Notes: a model not told the origin generated them from the letters alone. A DNA stretch of 64,000 bases from Hyphomicrobiales bacterium (GCA_900473175.1 UCKM01000013.1:337799-401798); one strand, 5' to 3'. Counted from the stretch's first letter, positions 1 to 8,847 are shown. A program made the numbers and translations.

Positions 1-56
1 AGTGCCTTGACTAGCGCGGATCAGGACAATATGTTGCGCGCGACTTCGAAGCGGGG

Positions 57-503
57 GTGAAGCCTCGCATTCAGCGTGTAAAGGACATGCCATTGGCCAC
101 GGGGAAGCGTCCCGATAAGTCAGGTTCTGTCGGTGACGCGCCGGGTGCAGGGCAGAAGCTGACTTCGGATGAACTGGAGAGCCGTCGCCGCTCTTTGGAG
201 GCAAAGCTTGTCTCGAAGGGCGTAGGACCGAAGGCCAGTTCGCAAGACAAGGGGACGGGAACCGCCTCCGGTGCCGCGCAGGCCATGAAACTGTCTAGCG
301 AGTTTATCGCGGGTGTTCTGGCGGGTGCGGGGTTGGGCTGGTTAGCTGACCGATTTTTGGGTACTTCACCTTGGGGGCTGATAATCCTGCTCCTCCTGGG
401 TTTTTGTGCTGGAACGCTTAATATCCTGCGCTCTGCAGGGCATGTGGCGGAAAACCGTGGCCTGGAGTTTCACAGGGACTCCGATCATGAGAAACCGGAA
501 TAG
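57..503 (+). CDS. atpI: F0 ATP synthase assembly protein AtpI
   Basis: Small membrane protein that helps assemble the c-ring of F0F1 ATP synthase. The N-terminal half (about residues 1-75) is polar and charged. Two hydrophobic segments follow, roughly residues 80-97 and 104-122, with the LAGAGLGWLADR pattern seen in the AtpI/UncI family. It is first in the F0 operon, 60 bases ahead of atpB. The start is uncertain: a GTG at 57 has a weak purine-rich upstream stretch, while an ATG at 87 has AAGGA only one base away, which is too close. The conserved membrane part is the same with either start. Confidence 0.8.
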   Translation: MKPRIQRVKDMPLATGKRPDKSGSVGDAPGAGQKLTSDELESRRRSLEAKLVSKGVGPKASSQDKGTGTASGAAQAMKLSSEFIAGVLAGAGLGWLADRFLGTSPWGLIILLLLGFCAGTLNILRSAGHVAENRGLEFHRDSDHEKPE

Positions 504-563
504 GGCTTCGGCCAAGGTCGCAAGACCGGACCCGCAAGTGCAGACATTACAGACGAGGTTAGA

Positions 564-1316
564 GTGTCCAACGATCCGATTCATCAATTCCATATAAACC
601 AGTGGATTCCCATTCATGTGGGCGGAGTTGATCTATCCTTCACCAACTCGTCGGCCTTCATGGTCGCCACCGTTGGTGTCGCCTCGGCATTTCTCTATCT
701 GACGTCTTCCAATCGCGGCCTCATTCCGACCCGTCTGCAGTCGATTTCCGAAATGGCCTATGAGTTCGTCGCCTCGACCCTGCGCGATTCGGCCGGCAGC
801 GCCGGGATGAAGTTCTTCCCGTTTGTGTTCTCGCTGTTCATGTTCGTGCTGGTCGCCAACATGCTTGGCATGTTCCCGTACTTCTTCACCGTTACGAGCC
901 AGATCATCGTCACGTTCTGCCTTGCGATTCTGGTGATCGGCACGGTTCTCGCTTATGGCTTCGCCAAACACGGCTCCAAGTTCTTTGGGGTCTTCGTGCC
1001 ATCGGGCGTTCCCAAGCTCCTGCTTTTGCTCGTCGTTCCCATCGAGATCATCTCGTTTCTTTCCCGGCCGATCAGCCTGTCTGTCCGTCTCTTCGCCAAC
1101 ATGCTTGCCGGCCATATCACGCTGAAAGTGTTTGCCGGTTTCGTCGCGTCGCTGAGCGCCCTCGGCGCCCTCGGAATTGGTGGTTCGATCCTTCCGCTCG
1201 CCATGACGGTCGCACTGACCGGTCTCGAATTCCTGGTGGCTTTCCTTCAGGCCTACGTGTTCACCGTGCTTACCTGCATGTATCTGAACGACGCAGTGCA
1301 TCCTGGCGGCCACTAA
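564..1316 (+). CDS. atpB: ATP synthase F0 subunit a
   Basis: Proton-channel subunit a, working in the inner membrane against the c-ring. It has 250 residues and several hydrophobic helices. The conserved penultimate-helix block [14 protein letters not shown] carries the essential arginine that faces the subunit c carboxylate. The start is GTG, with GAGG six bases upstream. It lies between atpI and atpE, as expected for a rhizobial F0 operon that is separate from the F1 genes. Confidence 0.97.
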   Translation: MSNDPIHQFHINQWIPIHVGGVDLSFTNSSAFMVATVGVASAFLYLTSSNRGLIPTRLQSISEMAYEFVASTLRDSAGSAGMKFFPFVFSLFMFVLVANMLGMFPYFFTVTSQIIVTFCLAILVIGTVLAYGFAKHGSKFFGVFVPSGVPKLLLLLVVPIEIISFLSRPISLSVRLFANMLAGHITLKVFAGFVASLSALGALGIGGSILPLAMTVALTGLEFLVAFLQAYVFTVLTCMYLNDAVHPGGH

Positions 1317-1387
1317 GAACAACTTCACCGGCGGGTTTCCGCCAAATGCAAAACTATCAATGAGAATTCTATCCAAAGGAGTTTAAT

Positions 1388-1615
1388 ATGGATCCGGTAG
1401 CAGCAAAGTACATCGGTGCAGGTCTCGCCTGTTTTGGTATGGCCGGAACGGCCCTCGGCCTCGGCAACATTTTCGGCAGCTATCTCTCCGGTGCACTGCG
1501 CAACCCTTCAGCAGCTGATGGCCAATTCGGGCGCCTGGTATTCGGCTTCGCCGTTACCGAAGCTTTGGGCATCTTCTCGCTGCTCATCGCACTTCTGCTT
1601 CTCTTCGCCGTTTAA
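1388..1615 (+). CDS. atpE: ATP synthase F0 subunit c
   Basis: Proteolipid that forms the rotating c-ring. The 75 residues make two transmembrane helices joined by a polar loop containing the conserved R-N-P (residues 38-40). The proton-carrying carboxylate is Glu58, in the second helix. A strong AAAGGAG SD sits six bases before the ATG, fitting the high copy number of this subunit. Confidence 0.97.
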   Translation: MDPVAAKYIGAGLACFGMAGTALGLGNIFGSYLSGALRNPSAADGQFGRLVFGFAVTEALGIFSLLIALLLLFAV

Positions 1616-1721
1616 TTCGAGACAGCGTCAGATACTGGCTGCGCCTCGCGCGGCCAGTACATTTTATGCAGCAAAGTCAATTTGCTGATTTGGGAAACGC
1701 CCGAACCCAAGGGGACAACAT

Positions 1722-2360
1722 ATGTTTGTGTCTTCGGCTCATGCCGCATCCACAACGGAAACAATCGTCGCTCAGACCGATACTCATGGCGCCGCCGAAA
1801 CGGTAGCTCCTGGAACAACGCCTGACGCTCATGCCACCGAGACGCATACCGAAACGGGTGCGCATGAGAAGACTGTATTCCCGCCCTTTGATTCCACCCA
1901 TTTTGCGTCACAGATTCTGTGGCTCGCCCTGACGTTCGCAGCGTTCTACCTGTTCCTGTCGCGCGTGGTGTTGCCACGTATCGGCGGCATCATCGAGACA
2001 CGCCGTGATCGCATCGCGACTGATCTCGACCATGCAGCCCGCATGAAGCAGGAGTCGGACGATGCACTCGCTGCCTACGAGCAGGAACTGGCCGACGCCA
2101 AGAAGCAGGCGGGCAGCATTGCCCAGAAGGCCCAGGACGAAGCCAAGGCCAAGTCCGATGCCGAACAGGCAAAGATCTCAGCCGCGCTTGAGAAGAAATT
2201 GAATGAAGCTGAAGCCAGCATCGCCGCCATCAAGGAGAAGGCGATGAAGGAAGTGGGTACGATCGCCGAAGATACAGCGACCGAGATCGTCAAGAAGATC
2301 GTTGGTGGAACTGTGGACAAGGCAAGCATTTCCGCGGCCGTCAAAGCCGTGCGGGGCTGA
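1722..2360 (+). CDS. atpG: ATP synthase F0 subunit b'
   Basis: One of two stator b-type subunits; alphaproteobacteria carry b and b' side by side. A long, Thr/Ala/His-rich N-terminal stretch (about residues 1-55) precedes a single transmembrane segment (about 62-84). A long charged helix rich in Ala, Lys and Glu follows, which should form the peripheral-stalk coiled coil. AAGGGG lies seven bases before the ATG. The b gene starts 11 bases downstream. The symbol varies between annotations (atpF2, atpG, atpX). Confidence 0.93.
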   Translation: MFVSSAHAASTTETIVAQTDTHGAAETVAPGTTPDAHATETHTETGAHEKTVFPPFDSTHFASQILWLALTFAAFYLFLSRVVLPRIGGIIETRRDRIATDLDHAARMKQESDDALAAYEQELADAKKQAGSIAQKAQDEAKAKSDAEQAKISAALEKKLNEAEASIAAIKEKAMKEVGTIAEDTATEIVKKIVGGTVDKASISAAVKAVRG

Positions 2361-2371
2361 GGAGAACCGAA

Positions 2372-2857
2372 ATGGAATTGGATGCAACATTCTACGCCCT
2401 GGTTGGCCTCGTTATCTTCCTCGCACTGATTGTCTATCTCAAGGTGCCGGGTGTCGTCGGCAAATCGCTCGATACCCGCGCTGACCGCATTCGCGACGAG
2501 CTCGAAGAAGCACGCCGCCTGCGCGAAGAGGCGCAGTCCCTGCTTGCCGAATATCAGCGCAAACGCAAGGAAGCCGAGAAGGAGGCGACGGAGATCGTCG
2601 CGATCGCTCAGCGCGAAGCGCATGGCCTCCTCGAAGAGGCCAAAAAGAAGACCGAGGAATATGTGACCCGCCGCAACAAGCTGGCCGAGCAGAAGATCGC
2701 TCAGGCCGAGGTTGAGGCAGTCAACGAGGTTCGCGCATCGGCTGTGGATATCGCTGTCGCTGCGGCAAGCCGCATCCTGGCCGACAAGGTCGATGCCAAG
2801 ACGTCCGCTGACTTGTTCAAGTCGTCTCTCGGTGAAGTAAAGACCCGCCTCAACTAA
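2372..2857 (+). CDS. atpF: ATP synthase F0 subunit b
   Basis: Second stator subunit, pairing with b' in the peripheral stalk. One N-terminal membrane helix (about residues 6-26, from TFYALVGLVIFLALIVYL) is followed by a long charged coiled-coil region (about 30-140). It is the last gene of the F0 operon; a strong intrinsic terminator starts 23 bases after the stop codon. Confidence 0.95.
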   Translation: MELDATFYALVGLVIFLALIVYLKVPGVVGKSLDTRADRIRDELEEARRLREEAQSLLAEYQRKRKEAEKEATEIVAIAQREAHGLLEEAKKKTEEYVTRRNKLAEQKIAQAEVEAVNEVRASAVDIAVAAASRILADKVDAKTSADLFKSSLGEVKTRLN

Positions 2858-2880
2858 AAGCTTGGCGCATCAGCTAAAAT

Positions 2881-2906
2881 AAAAAACCGCCTGACGGCGG
2901 TTTTTT
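2881..2906. terminator. Symmetric intrinsic terminator between atpF and the Yx(F/Y)xxD-repeat gene
   Basis: AAAAAACCGCC, a TGAC loop, then GGCGGTTTTTT: an 11-bp perfect stem with a U tract on either strand, so it can end both convergent transcripts. A second inverted repeat without a U tract (CCGGCGGTG at 2916-2924 and CACCGCCGG at 2937-2945) lies between it and the stop of the minus-strand gene. Confidence 0.93.
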
Positions 2907-2959
2907 ATTGAGCTTCCGGCGGTGGCATGGGCGCGGCACCGCCGGAGGGCCAAGGCGGC

Positions 2960-3343
2960 TCAGTCCGGGGTGGCAACGTGCCAGTCGGTGCTGACACCTT
3001 CGCCCGATACATCGCCAGGCTTTTTGTCCTGGACATAGGTGTAAAGCGGCTTGCCGTGATGGGCCCACATCTTGGTGCCGTCAGCACGGGCAACCAGGGT
3101 CCAATCGTCGCCATCGGCAATTGCGCCAACTGGCGCGGTGAATGGCAACCAATTGGTGGAGCACGGATTGGTTGTGCACGTGCTGTTGCCGAGGCCGTCC
3201 TTGTCAAATGTATAGAGCGTCATACCTTGTGGGGTGGTATAGACCTTGGCTCCGTTGATAACCGATTCCGTTGCAGGGTCCATTGCAAAGGCACCAGCGG
3301 TGCTGAGCAGAAGCGCGGAAAGTCCAAGTACAACTTTTTTCAT
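2960..3343 (-). CDS. Secreted protein with two Yx(F/Y)xxD motifs (COG4315 type)
   Basis: A 127-residue exported protein of unknown role. The N-terminus is a signal peptide (MKKVVLGLSALLLSTAGAFA). The mature part contains the secreted-repeat signature twice: YTFDKD near residue 46 and YTYVQD near residue 104. A C-TTNP-C pair follows the first copy. The ATG at 3343 is chosen because GGAG lies upstream and the signal peptide begins there; the longer open frame adds an unlikely leader. An EcfG-type promoter lies 57 bases upstream, suggesting stress-controlled expression. The biochemical function of the family is not established. Confidence 0.85.
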   Translation of the reverse strand: MKKVVLGLSALLLSTAGAFAMDPATESVINGAKVYTTPQGMTLYTFDKDGLGNSTCTTNPCSTNWLPFTAPVGAIADGDDWTLVARADGTKMWAHHGKPLYTYVQDKKPGDVSGEGVSTDWHVATPD

Positions 3344-3399
3344 TAAAAATACTCCTTTGTGTTGTTGACGCCGAGCCATTGTTGGTCGGTCGTGGCAGG

Positions 3400-3424
3400 A
3401 ACGCAAAGTATTAAAGATGGTTCC
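3400..3424 (-). promoter_or_regulatory. EcfG (general stress sigma) type promoter
   Basis: Read on the minus strand: GGAAC (3424-3420), 16 bases, then CGTT (3403-3400). This matches the alphaproteobacterial EcfG/RpoE2 consensus GGAAC-N16/17-CGTT exactly. It points at the secreted-repeat gene starting at 3343, implying a 5' leader of about 50 bases. The rest of the 270-base gap up to rnhB shows no gene. Confidence 0.75.
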
Positions 3425-3613
3425 GAAGTGATACTCAGCTAATACGTTCACAAATATTTGAGGTTTAATCAATACAACCGGTGGATGTGTGGAAATTTAT
3501 TGGAATAAAAGTATTGCCCAAGAAATACCGAATAGATTACACCTGTTCGAAGCGAATATGCTCTCGAAGAGAGTGTCGAATTGTAGGTGGTTGAGGAGCA
3601 ATAATAGCCGTGC

Positions 3614-4273
3614 TCAGACTTGCCTGTCTTTCAATGGCGAAAAACTGAAGCGATGCAAGCCCACTACGGGGCCATGAATTTCCATGGCATTGCGGTGGAA
3701 CTCGGTTCCGTATCCGGCATGAGATTCCAGACCATAGAGCGGAAAATACTTGCCGGTCTGGGCCATCATCCTGTCACGCGTGACTTTGGCAAGGATCGAT
3801 GCCGCAGCAATCGACACGGAACGTTGATCGCCCTTGATGAGGGCTGTGGCCTCGCAAGGCAGGCCCGGCGCTACATCGCGGCCGTCGATCAAGGCATGAC
3901 CGGGGACAATGGCCAAGCCACAGACGGCGCGGCGCATGGCCTCCAGCGCAGCTCGAAGTATATCGCTTGCGTCTATCGCCGGAGCCGAAATGCTTGCTAC
4001 GGCGCAGGCGAGGGCGCTGCCGGTGATAAGTTCGAACAGTTCCTCACGGCGTTGTGCTGTAAGCCGCTTCGAATCATCGAGACCGTCCGGGATCTTCTTC
4101 GGATTGAGTATTACCGCCGCGGCGACAACCGGACCCGCCAGGGGTCCGCGGCCGGCTTCGTCAATTCCCACCACATGCTGAACGCCACTGCGCATCAGTT
4201 TGCGCTCGCTGGCAAAATCCGGTTTGCCAGGTTCGATTGGAAGAAGCAGAGAATCAGAACGCGATCGAGCCAT
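3614..4273 (-). CDS. rnhB: Ribonuclease HII
   Basis: Cuts the RNA strand of RNA-DNA hybrids and single ribonucleotides embedded in DNA. The 219 residues include the signature [21 protein letters not shown]. The expected acidic active-site residues are present as Asp38, Glu39, Asp130 (LIDGRD) and Asp149 (KGDQR), followed by [12 protein letters not shown]. It lies downstream of the radical SAM gene on the same strand, with two potential hairpins in the 119-base gap. A type I enzyme (rnhA) is also in the window. Confidence 0.96.
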   Translation of the reverse strand: MARSRSDSLLLPIEPGKPDFASERKLMRSGVQHVVGIDEAGRGPLAGPVVAAAVILNPKKIPDGLDDSKRLTAQRREELFELITGSALACAVASISAPAIDASDILRAALEAMRRAVCGLAIVPGHALIDGRDVAPGLPCEATALIKGDQRSVSIAAASILAKVTRDRMMAQTGKYFPLYGLESHAGYGTEFHRNAMEIHGPVVGLHRFSFSPLKDRQV

Positions 4274-4318
4274 GTTGCGGCGAGACTCGCATTCGTTCTG
4301 ATTCTCTGCAAGCCCTTA

Positions 4319-4379
4319 GGTAGCTGATGGGGTAAGCTACCCAAGGTCACATCAGGCCGGATGGGGAATCTGCCTGATG
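4319..4379. other. Two adjacent inverted repeats upstream of rnhB
   Basis: GGTAGCT/AGCTACC (4319-4325 and 4335-4341) and CATCAGGC/GCCTGATG (4350-4357 and 4372-4379) lie between the radical SAM stop and the rnhB start. The first can also refold as GGGTA-AGC-TACCC. Neither has a U tract. They may be attenuating or RNA-stabilising structures, or chance; position is the only support. Confidence 0.4.
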
Positions 4380-4392
4380 GAATTGTTGTCGG

Positions 4393-5544
4393 TCAGAAGA
4401 GCGATAATTGCTCGCTACCCGGGGTTGCGGCGAAAAGATCGGTGCGCAACCGCCGTTTTGAAAGATTGATGCCAAGGCGTTTGGCGGCGATCTCGAAGCG
4501 CCGTCCAATCTGCCAGGCATAGGGTCCTTCCCCGCGCATGCGTTTGCCCCATTCGGCGTCGTAATCCTTGCCGCCGCGCATCGATCTCACCAAGGACAGC
4601 ACGTGGCGGTAGCGATCCGGATAGTTCCGCAAGAGCCATTCCTTGAATATGGGGCTTACCTCCAATGGCAGGCGCAGCAGCACATAGCCGGCTTCCAGCG
4701 CCCCCATGGCGCGGGCGCTGTCGAGAACCCGTTCAACCTCATGATCGTTGAGCCCTGGTATGATTGGCGCGACCATGACGCCAACCGGCACCCCGGCGTC
4801 AGACAGGCTGCGAAGCGCTTGCAACCGGCGCGTCGGGGTCGAAGCGCGCGGCTCCATTGTGCGCGCCAGCTTGCCGTCGAGTGTCGTCACCGACAGACAG
4901 ACCTTGGCGAGACCCTTCTCCGCCATGCGCGCAAGAATATCCTGGTCGCGCATGACCAGCGCGGATTTCGTGACGATGCCAACCGGGTGCTGATGCGCTT
5001 CCAGCACCTGCAGTATGTCGCGCATGATGCGCCATTTCTTTTCGATCGGCTGGTAGGGGTCGGTATTCGTGCCTATCGCTATCGTCTTTGCCGTGTAGCC
5101 TGGCCTGGAAAGTTCCTTGTCCAGCATCTTCGCGGCATCGGGTTTGGCAAAGAGCTTCGATTCGAAATCGAGCCCGGCAGAAAGGCCCATATAGGTGTGG
5201 GTTGGTCTTGCGAAGCAATAGATGCATCCGTGCTCGCAGCCGCGATAGGGATTGATCGACCGGTCGAAGCTGATATCCGGCGAAACGTTGCGCGTAATGA
5301 TCGTGCGCGGTTTTTCGGTCTGCACCTCAGTCTTGAAAGGAGGAAGATCTTCAATTGTTTCCCAGCCATCGTCGTAGACGTGGCGGCTCTCGGCCTCAAA
5401 TCGGCCGGATGGATTCATCCCGGCCCCGCGCCCGCGACGGCGCTCACCATCGATGCGAAGGCCGGCTTCCTCGATCAGGGCATTGGCATGCTGTGCACGG
5501 CCTTGCCCGAACGCGGCCTTGTCCGCTTGCACTACGATGTTCAT
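4393..5544 (-). CDS. PA0069-family radical SAM protein with C-terminal QLSLF
   Basis: A 383-residue radical S-adenosylmethionine protein. The [4Fe-4S] cysteines are Cys103, Cys107 and Cys110 in RGCEHGCIYCFARPTH, and the surrounding sequence matches the PA0069/Rv2578c branch, which resembles spore-photoproduct-lyase-like enzymes. The reaction is unknown. The protein ends in GSEQLSLF; QLSLF fits the pentapeptide that binds the replicative sliding clamp. Together these features suggest, but do not prove, a DNA-linked role. It is transcribed ahead of rnhB. The ATG gives an N-terminus without membrane or signal features. Confidence 0.9.
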   Translation of the reverse strand: MNIVVQADKAAFGQGRAQHANALIEEAGLRIDGERRRGRGAGMNPSGRFEAESRHVYDDGWETIEDLPPFKTEVQTEKPRTIITRNVSPDISFDRSINPYRGCEHGCIYCFARPTHTYMGLSAGLDFESKLFAKPDAAKMLDKELSRPGYTAKTIAIGTNTDPYQPIEKKWRIMRDILQVLEAHQHPVGIVTKSALVMRDQDILARMAEKGLAKVCLSVTTLDGKLARTMEPRASTPTRRLQALRSLSDAGVPVGVMVAPIIPGLNDHEVERVLDSARAMGALEAGYVLLRLPLEVSPIFKEWLLRNYPDRYRHVLSLVRSMRGGKDYDAEWGKRMRGEGPYAWQIGRRFEIAAKRLGINLSKRRLRTDLFAATPGSEQLSLF

Positions 5545-5693
5545 CTGTATTCTCCTTGGGACGGGAGCGAAACGAGTCGCTCATCACAGTCGCAACATGA
5601 ATCTATTCCTATCAAATATCGAGAACAAAGCAAGAACAATATGCGTCGAAAGGAATGATGGAAATTCATTTAATAATACTATATTGGCTCCTG

Positions 5694-6200
5694 ATGATTT
5701 CCGTCCTGATTGAAACCCAAAATTCGGATGAACCCTTGGCGAGGACGCTTGGCGGTCTGGTGGGTGGCGCTGTTGAGGGATTGTTGACCGACGTGATCGT
5801 CATCGATCATGGGTCGGTGGATCAAACCCATAGGGTCGCCGATCAGGCTGGGTGTATCTTCCTCCAGGATCAGGCGCTGATCGACGGTTTCCGGCGAGCG
5901 CGCAGCGAGTGGTTTCTGTTTCTGGAACCCGGTGCGCGCTTGCTCGACGGCTGGATCGAGCCTGTCACGGTGCATGTCGAACGCATGCAGGGGCCTGCCT
6001 GCTTCACGCGGTCGCACGCGCATCGCCGGCCGTTTCTGAGCCGCGTGTTTTCTCCGGGAAGTCCGTTGTCGGATGGGCTGTTGATTTCCAAGCGCCAGTC
6101 GATGGCGCTGTTCAATCCCGGCAAGAAGGCGGTCGACCTGGCACGGGGCCTCGCAATGAAGCGGCTACGCGCCGAAATCATTCCGGCCGCGCTGAAGTAG
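5694..6200 (+). CDS. Short glycosyltransferase family 2-like protein
   Basis: About 168 residues resembling the N-terminal nucleotide-sugar-binding part of GT2 enzymes: a starting MISVLIETQNS strand, then DVIVIDHGSVDQT in place of the usual VVDDGSTD motif, and a strand ending FLFLEPGARL where a DxD motif would be. The metal-binding DxD is therefore missing and the acceptor half is absent. An ATG at 5655 is possible and would add 13 hydrophobic residues, but the family-like N-terminus begins at 5694. It converges on moaB with 15 bases between the stops. Activity as a transferase is doubtful. Confidence 0.6.
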   Translation: MISVLIETQNSDEPLARTLGGLVGGAVEGLLTDVIVIDHGSVDQTHRVADQAGCIFLQDQALIDGFRRARSEWFLFLEPGARLLDGWIEPVTVHVERMQGPACFTRSHAHRRPFLSRVFSPGSPLSDGLLISKRQSMALFNPGKKAVDLARGLAMKRLRAEIIPAALK

Positions 6201-6215
6201 TCGCGGGTTCTGAGC

Positions 6216-6764
6216 CTAGTTACCGCTTCGCTTCAAATGTTCGTTCAGCCGCGGCATGATCTCCACGAAATTGCAGGGCATGTGCCGGTAGTCGAGCTGG
6301 TACTGGAGAATATTGTCCCAGGCATCCTTGCAGGCGCCCGGCGATCCCGGAAGCACGAAGACGAAGGTCGCGTTGACAACACCGCCGGTGGCACGAGACT
6401 GGATCGTCGACGTTCCAATCTTGTCATAGGAAACGCGATGAAAAACTTCGGAAAAGCCATCCATGCGCTTTTCGAAGATCGGTTCGAGGGCTTCCGGCGT
6501 AACATCGCGGCCAGTAAAGCCTGTGCCGCCTGTGGTGATGATCACATCGATCTGCGGATTCCTTGACCATGCAAGGACACGGTCGCGGATCTTCTCGCGA
6601 TCGTCGGTCACGATCGCACGTTCCGCCAAGGTGTGGCCGGCAGCGAGCAGCCGCTCCGCGAGCGTCGTGCCCGACTTGTCATCCTCCAGCGTGCGCGTGT
6701 CCGAGACGGTCAGAACGGCGATCTTGACCGAAATGAACGGGCGGGTCTCGTCAATGCGCGCCAA
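6216..6764 (-). CDS. moaB: Molybdenum cofactor biosynthesis protein MoaB
   Basis: MoaB/MogA-fold protein that adenylylates molybdopterin during cofactor synthesis. Motifs: VLTVSDTR near residue 15, VIITTGGTGFTGRDVTPEAL in the middle, and FVLPGSPGACKDAWD near the C-terminus. The start is TTG at 6764: GGGGAGGAG ends six bases upstream, and no ATG precedes the conserved core within a sensible length. It overlaps the end of ispE by 14 bases, so translation is probably coupled. Length 182 residues, normal for the family. Confidence 0.92.
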   Translation of the reverse strand: MARIDETRPFISVKIAVLTVSDTRTLEDDKSGTTLAERLLAAGHTLAERAIVTDDREKIRDRVLAWSRNPQIDVIITTGGTGFTGRDVTPEALEPIFEKRMDGFSEVFHRVSYDKIGTSTIQSRATGGVVNATFVFVLPGSPGACKDAWDNILQYQLDYRHMPCNFVEIMPRLNEHLKRSGN

Positions 6765-7650
6765 ATTCAACTCCTCCCCTAACGCTGTGCGTGGCAACGA
6801 TAAACCAGCCAGGATGATGTCGCCGAAGCCATGTTGCTGCAGCTTGCGCTTCGTCGTCGCTGTCATAGATCGCGAAGCAGGTTCCGCCAGAGCCTGACAT
6901 GCGCGCCAGCCGGGGTGTGGTGTCGTGCAAGGCGCTGACGGTATCGGCGATTGTGGGGATGAGCTTTTGCGTTGCCGAATAGAGATGATTGTCCGTTTGC
7001 GCCAGATAGGCACAGACCTCATCAACTGAGTCCAGCGAAGGCAATAGGGGTAGGGGCGGGTTGTCACGCTTCGCCAGTGCTCCGAAGACCTGGGGGGTCG
7101 AAATCGACGCGCCATTGTTTGCAAGGACCATCGGCAAATGCGGGAAGTCGGCAATGCACTCGATTTCATCACCGATGCCCCGTGCGATCAGCGCTTGCCC
7201 ATGGAGGCACATGGGTATGTCGGCGCCCAAGGCAAGGCCGATCCCTGCCAGGTCCTCGCGCTTGATCTCGATGCCCCAGAGGGATGTCAAGGCGCGCAGC
7301 GCGGCCGCTGCGTCGCTGGAGCCACCGCCAACGCCCGAGGCTATCGGCAGGTGCTTTTCCAGGTGAATGGCGACCGGGATGGAGCGGCCGGGAAGGGCCC
7401 GGCGCAGCGCGTCTCGCGCCTTGAGCACCAGATTGCTTTCATCTCCCGCCAGATCACTCCCATAGGGACCGGACATCTCAAATGAATCAACGGCGGCGGG
7501 CCTGACGTTCACCCGGTCGCCAAAGCGGGCAAACACCACGAGACTGTCAATGAGATGGTAGCCATCGCTTCGCTGGCCCGTGACATGCAGCGCAAGATTG
7601 ATCTTGGCCGGGGCGGTCAGGCTGATAGCGCGATCAAGGCTGTCGAGCAT
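6751..7650 (-). CDS. ispE: 4-diphosphocytidyl-2-C-methyl-D-erythritol kinase
   Basis: GHMP-family kinase of the MEP isoprenoid pathway, phosphorylating CDP-methylerythritol. The 299 residues start at MLDSLDRAISLTAPAKINLAL, with Lys15 in the conserved APAKINL. The glycine-rich ATP loop is PIASGVGGGSSDAAAAL (residues 102-118) and ALGADIPMCL follows. The ATG at 7650 lies just after the stop of the small membrane-protein gene and just before the conserved core. Its 3' end overlaps moaB. Confidence 0.96.
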   Translation of the reverse strand: MLDSLDRAISLTAPAKINLALHVTGQRSDGYHLIDSLVVFARFGDRVNVRPAAVDSFEMSGPYGSDLAGDESNLVLKARDALRRALPGRSIPVAIHLEKHLPIASGVGGGSSDAAAALRALTSLWGIEIKREDLAGIGLALGADIPMCLHGQALIARGIGDEIECIADFPHLPMVLANNGASISTPQVFGALAKRDNPPLPLLPSLDSVDEVCAYLAQTDNHLYSATQKLIPTIADTVSALHDTTPRLARMSGSGGTCFAIYDSDDEAQAAATWLRRHHPGWFIVATHSVRGGVEFGAH

Positions 7651-7655
7651 CTCAA

Positions 7656-7841
7656 TCAGTCTTTGCGAACGCGGTATTCGCCCGTCTCCGGGTCCTGGAC
7701 AAGCGTTCCCTGCGCATGGTTCTGAACTTCTTTTTCCGCTTCGCGTACGCGCTGCGAGACCCGCTGCGCTTCCTTCTTGAACGAGCGGTAGCCGTAATAG
7801 GCAGCGGCGCCGACAAGTGCGAAAAAGATCAACTGTGGCAT
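7656..7841 (-). CDS. Small membrane-anchored protein, unknown function
   Basis: A 61-residue protein with one N-terminal hydrophobic segment (MPQLIFFALVGAAAYYGY). A basic/acidic amphipathic helix (FKKEAQRVSQRVREAEKEV) follows, and the tail contains DPETGEYRVR, a short motif common in small rhizobial membrane proteins. The ATG at 7841 has GAGG about ten bases upstream; a TTG at 7850 would add three residues. It ends five bases before ispE, so the two are probably co-transcribed. Confidence 0.7.
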   Translation of the reverse strand: MPQLIFFALVGAAAYYGYRSFKKEAQRVSQRVREAEKEVQNHAQGTLVQDPETGEYRVRKD

Positions 7842-7912
7842 CGCGCCCAAACCTCAAACGACATCAACACAAGTTGACTCTATCACGCGGCGCTCAAATT
7901 TGCCAAAACAGT

Positions 7913-8770
7913 TCAGAGGCCAAATCGTGGCCAAAGCGCACGTTCCTCGGCTGCGCTGACCAGGCCGCCGGCGATGTTCGCCCCGATCGCCTCGATGCTG
8001 GTTTCGGCTGACGGCAATTTCCGACCGAACAGGCCGCGCGGCTGCGCGATAAGCCTCAGCTTGGTTTTTGGGCCATATTGCGCAATGAGATAGGAGCGCA
8101 TGTCGCCGAGACTATCGACCAAGCCAAGCTCGAGGCCTCGCGTTCCGGTCCAGAAGAGCCCAGTGAAGAGGTCAGGATTGTCGCTCAGCTTCTCGCCGCG
8201 CCGATCCTTGACGAGACTGATGAAAGTTTCGTGGATCTCAAGCTGTAGCGCTTTCAGATGCTCAACATCTTCCTTGTTCTCGGGCCGGAACGGATCGAGC
8301 GTTGCCTTGTTCTTGCCGGCCGTATGCACGCGCCGTTCAACACCGATCTTCCTGATAAGGTCGGTGAAGCCGAAACTTGCAGAAACAACGCCGATCGAGC
8401 CGACAATCGAGGAGGGGTCCGCGATGATCTCGTCGCCTGCTACGGCGATCATGTAGCCGCCCGACGCTGCGACGTCCTCGACGAACATATAGACTTTCTT
8501 GTTCTTCTCGGTCGCCAGATCACGGATGCGACGGTAGATCAGGCGTGATTGCACCGGCGAACCGCCCGGTGAATTGATGGAAATGGCAACCGCCGGCGCA
8601 TCTTTGTCCGCGAATGCCTTTTCCAGCACAGATGCGGTCGATGCGAGCGACATGTTCTGCCGGAAAGGACCCCCGCCGGTCGCGATCACGCCGTGCAGCC
8701 GAACGACCGGTATCTCCAGGTGATCAGGGCGCCAGCGGTGGGGCAACAATTTCCGGACAAATCTGACCAA
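7913..8770 (-). CDS. S49 family serine peptidase (SppA/SohB-like)
   Basis: Signal-peptide-peptidase-type protease with a Ser/Lys dyad. AASGGYMIA carries the likely nucleophile Ser103, and AGKNKATLDPF supplies a lysine 52 residues later (Lys155), the spacing seen in SppA. There is no clear transmembrane anchor at the N-terminus, so it may be peripheral or cytoplasmic. The start is read as TTG at 8770 because AGAGGAG lies five bases upstream; an upstream TTG at 8806 has no such site. Length 285 residues, typical of short SppA-like enzymes. Confidence 0.9.
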   Translation of the reverse strand: MVRFVRKLLPHRWRPDHLEIPVVRLHGVIATGGGPFRQNMSLASTASVLEKAFADKDAPAVAISINSPGGSPVQSRLIYRRIRDLATEKNKKVYMFVEDVAASGGYMIAVAGDEIIADPSSIVGSIGVVSASFGFTDLIRKIGVERRVHTAGKNKATLDPFRPENKEDVEHLKALQLEIHETFISLVKDRRGEKLSDNPDLFTGLFWTGTRGLELGLVDSLGDMRSYLIAQYGPKTKLRLIAQPRGLFGRKLPSAETSIEAIGANIAGGLVSAAEERALWPRFGL

Positions 8771-8847
8771 GCTGGTCTCCTCTTGAAGCAATGTTGTCTG
8801 GACCAACCATGTAAGCCACGCGCCGGAATTCGCAATGGCACGACACT

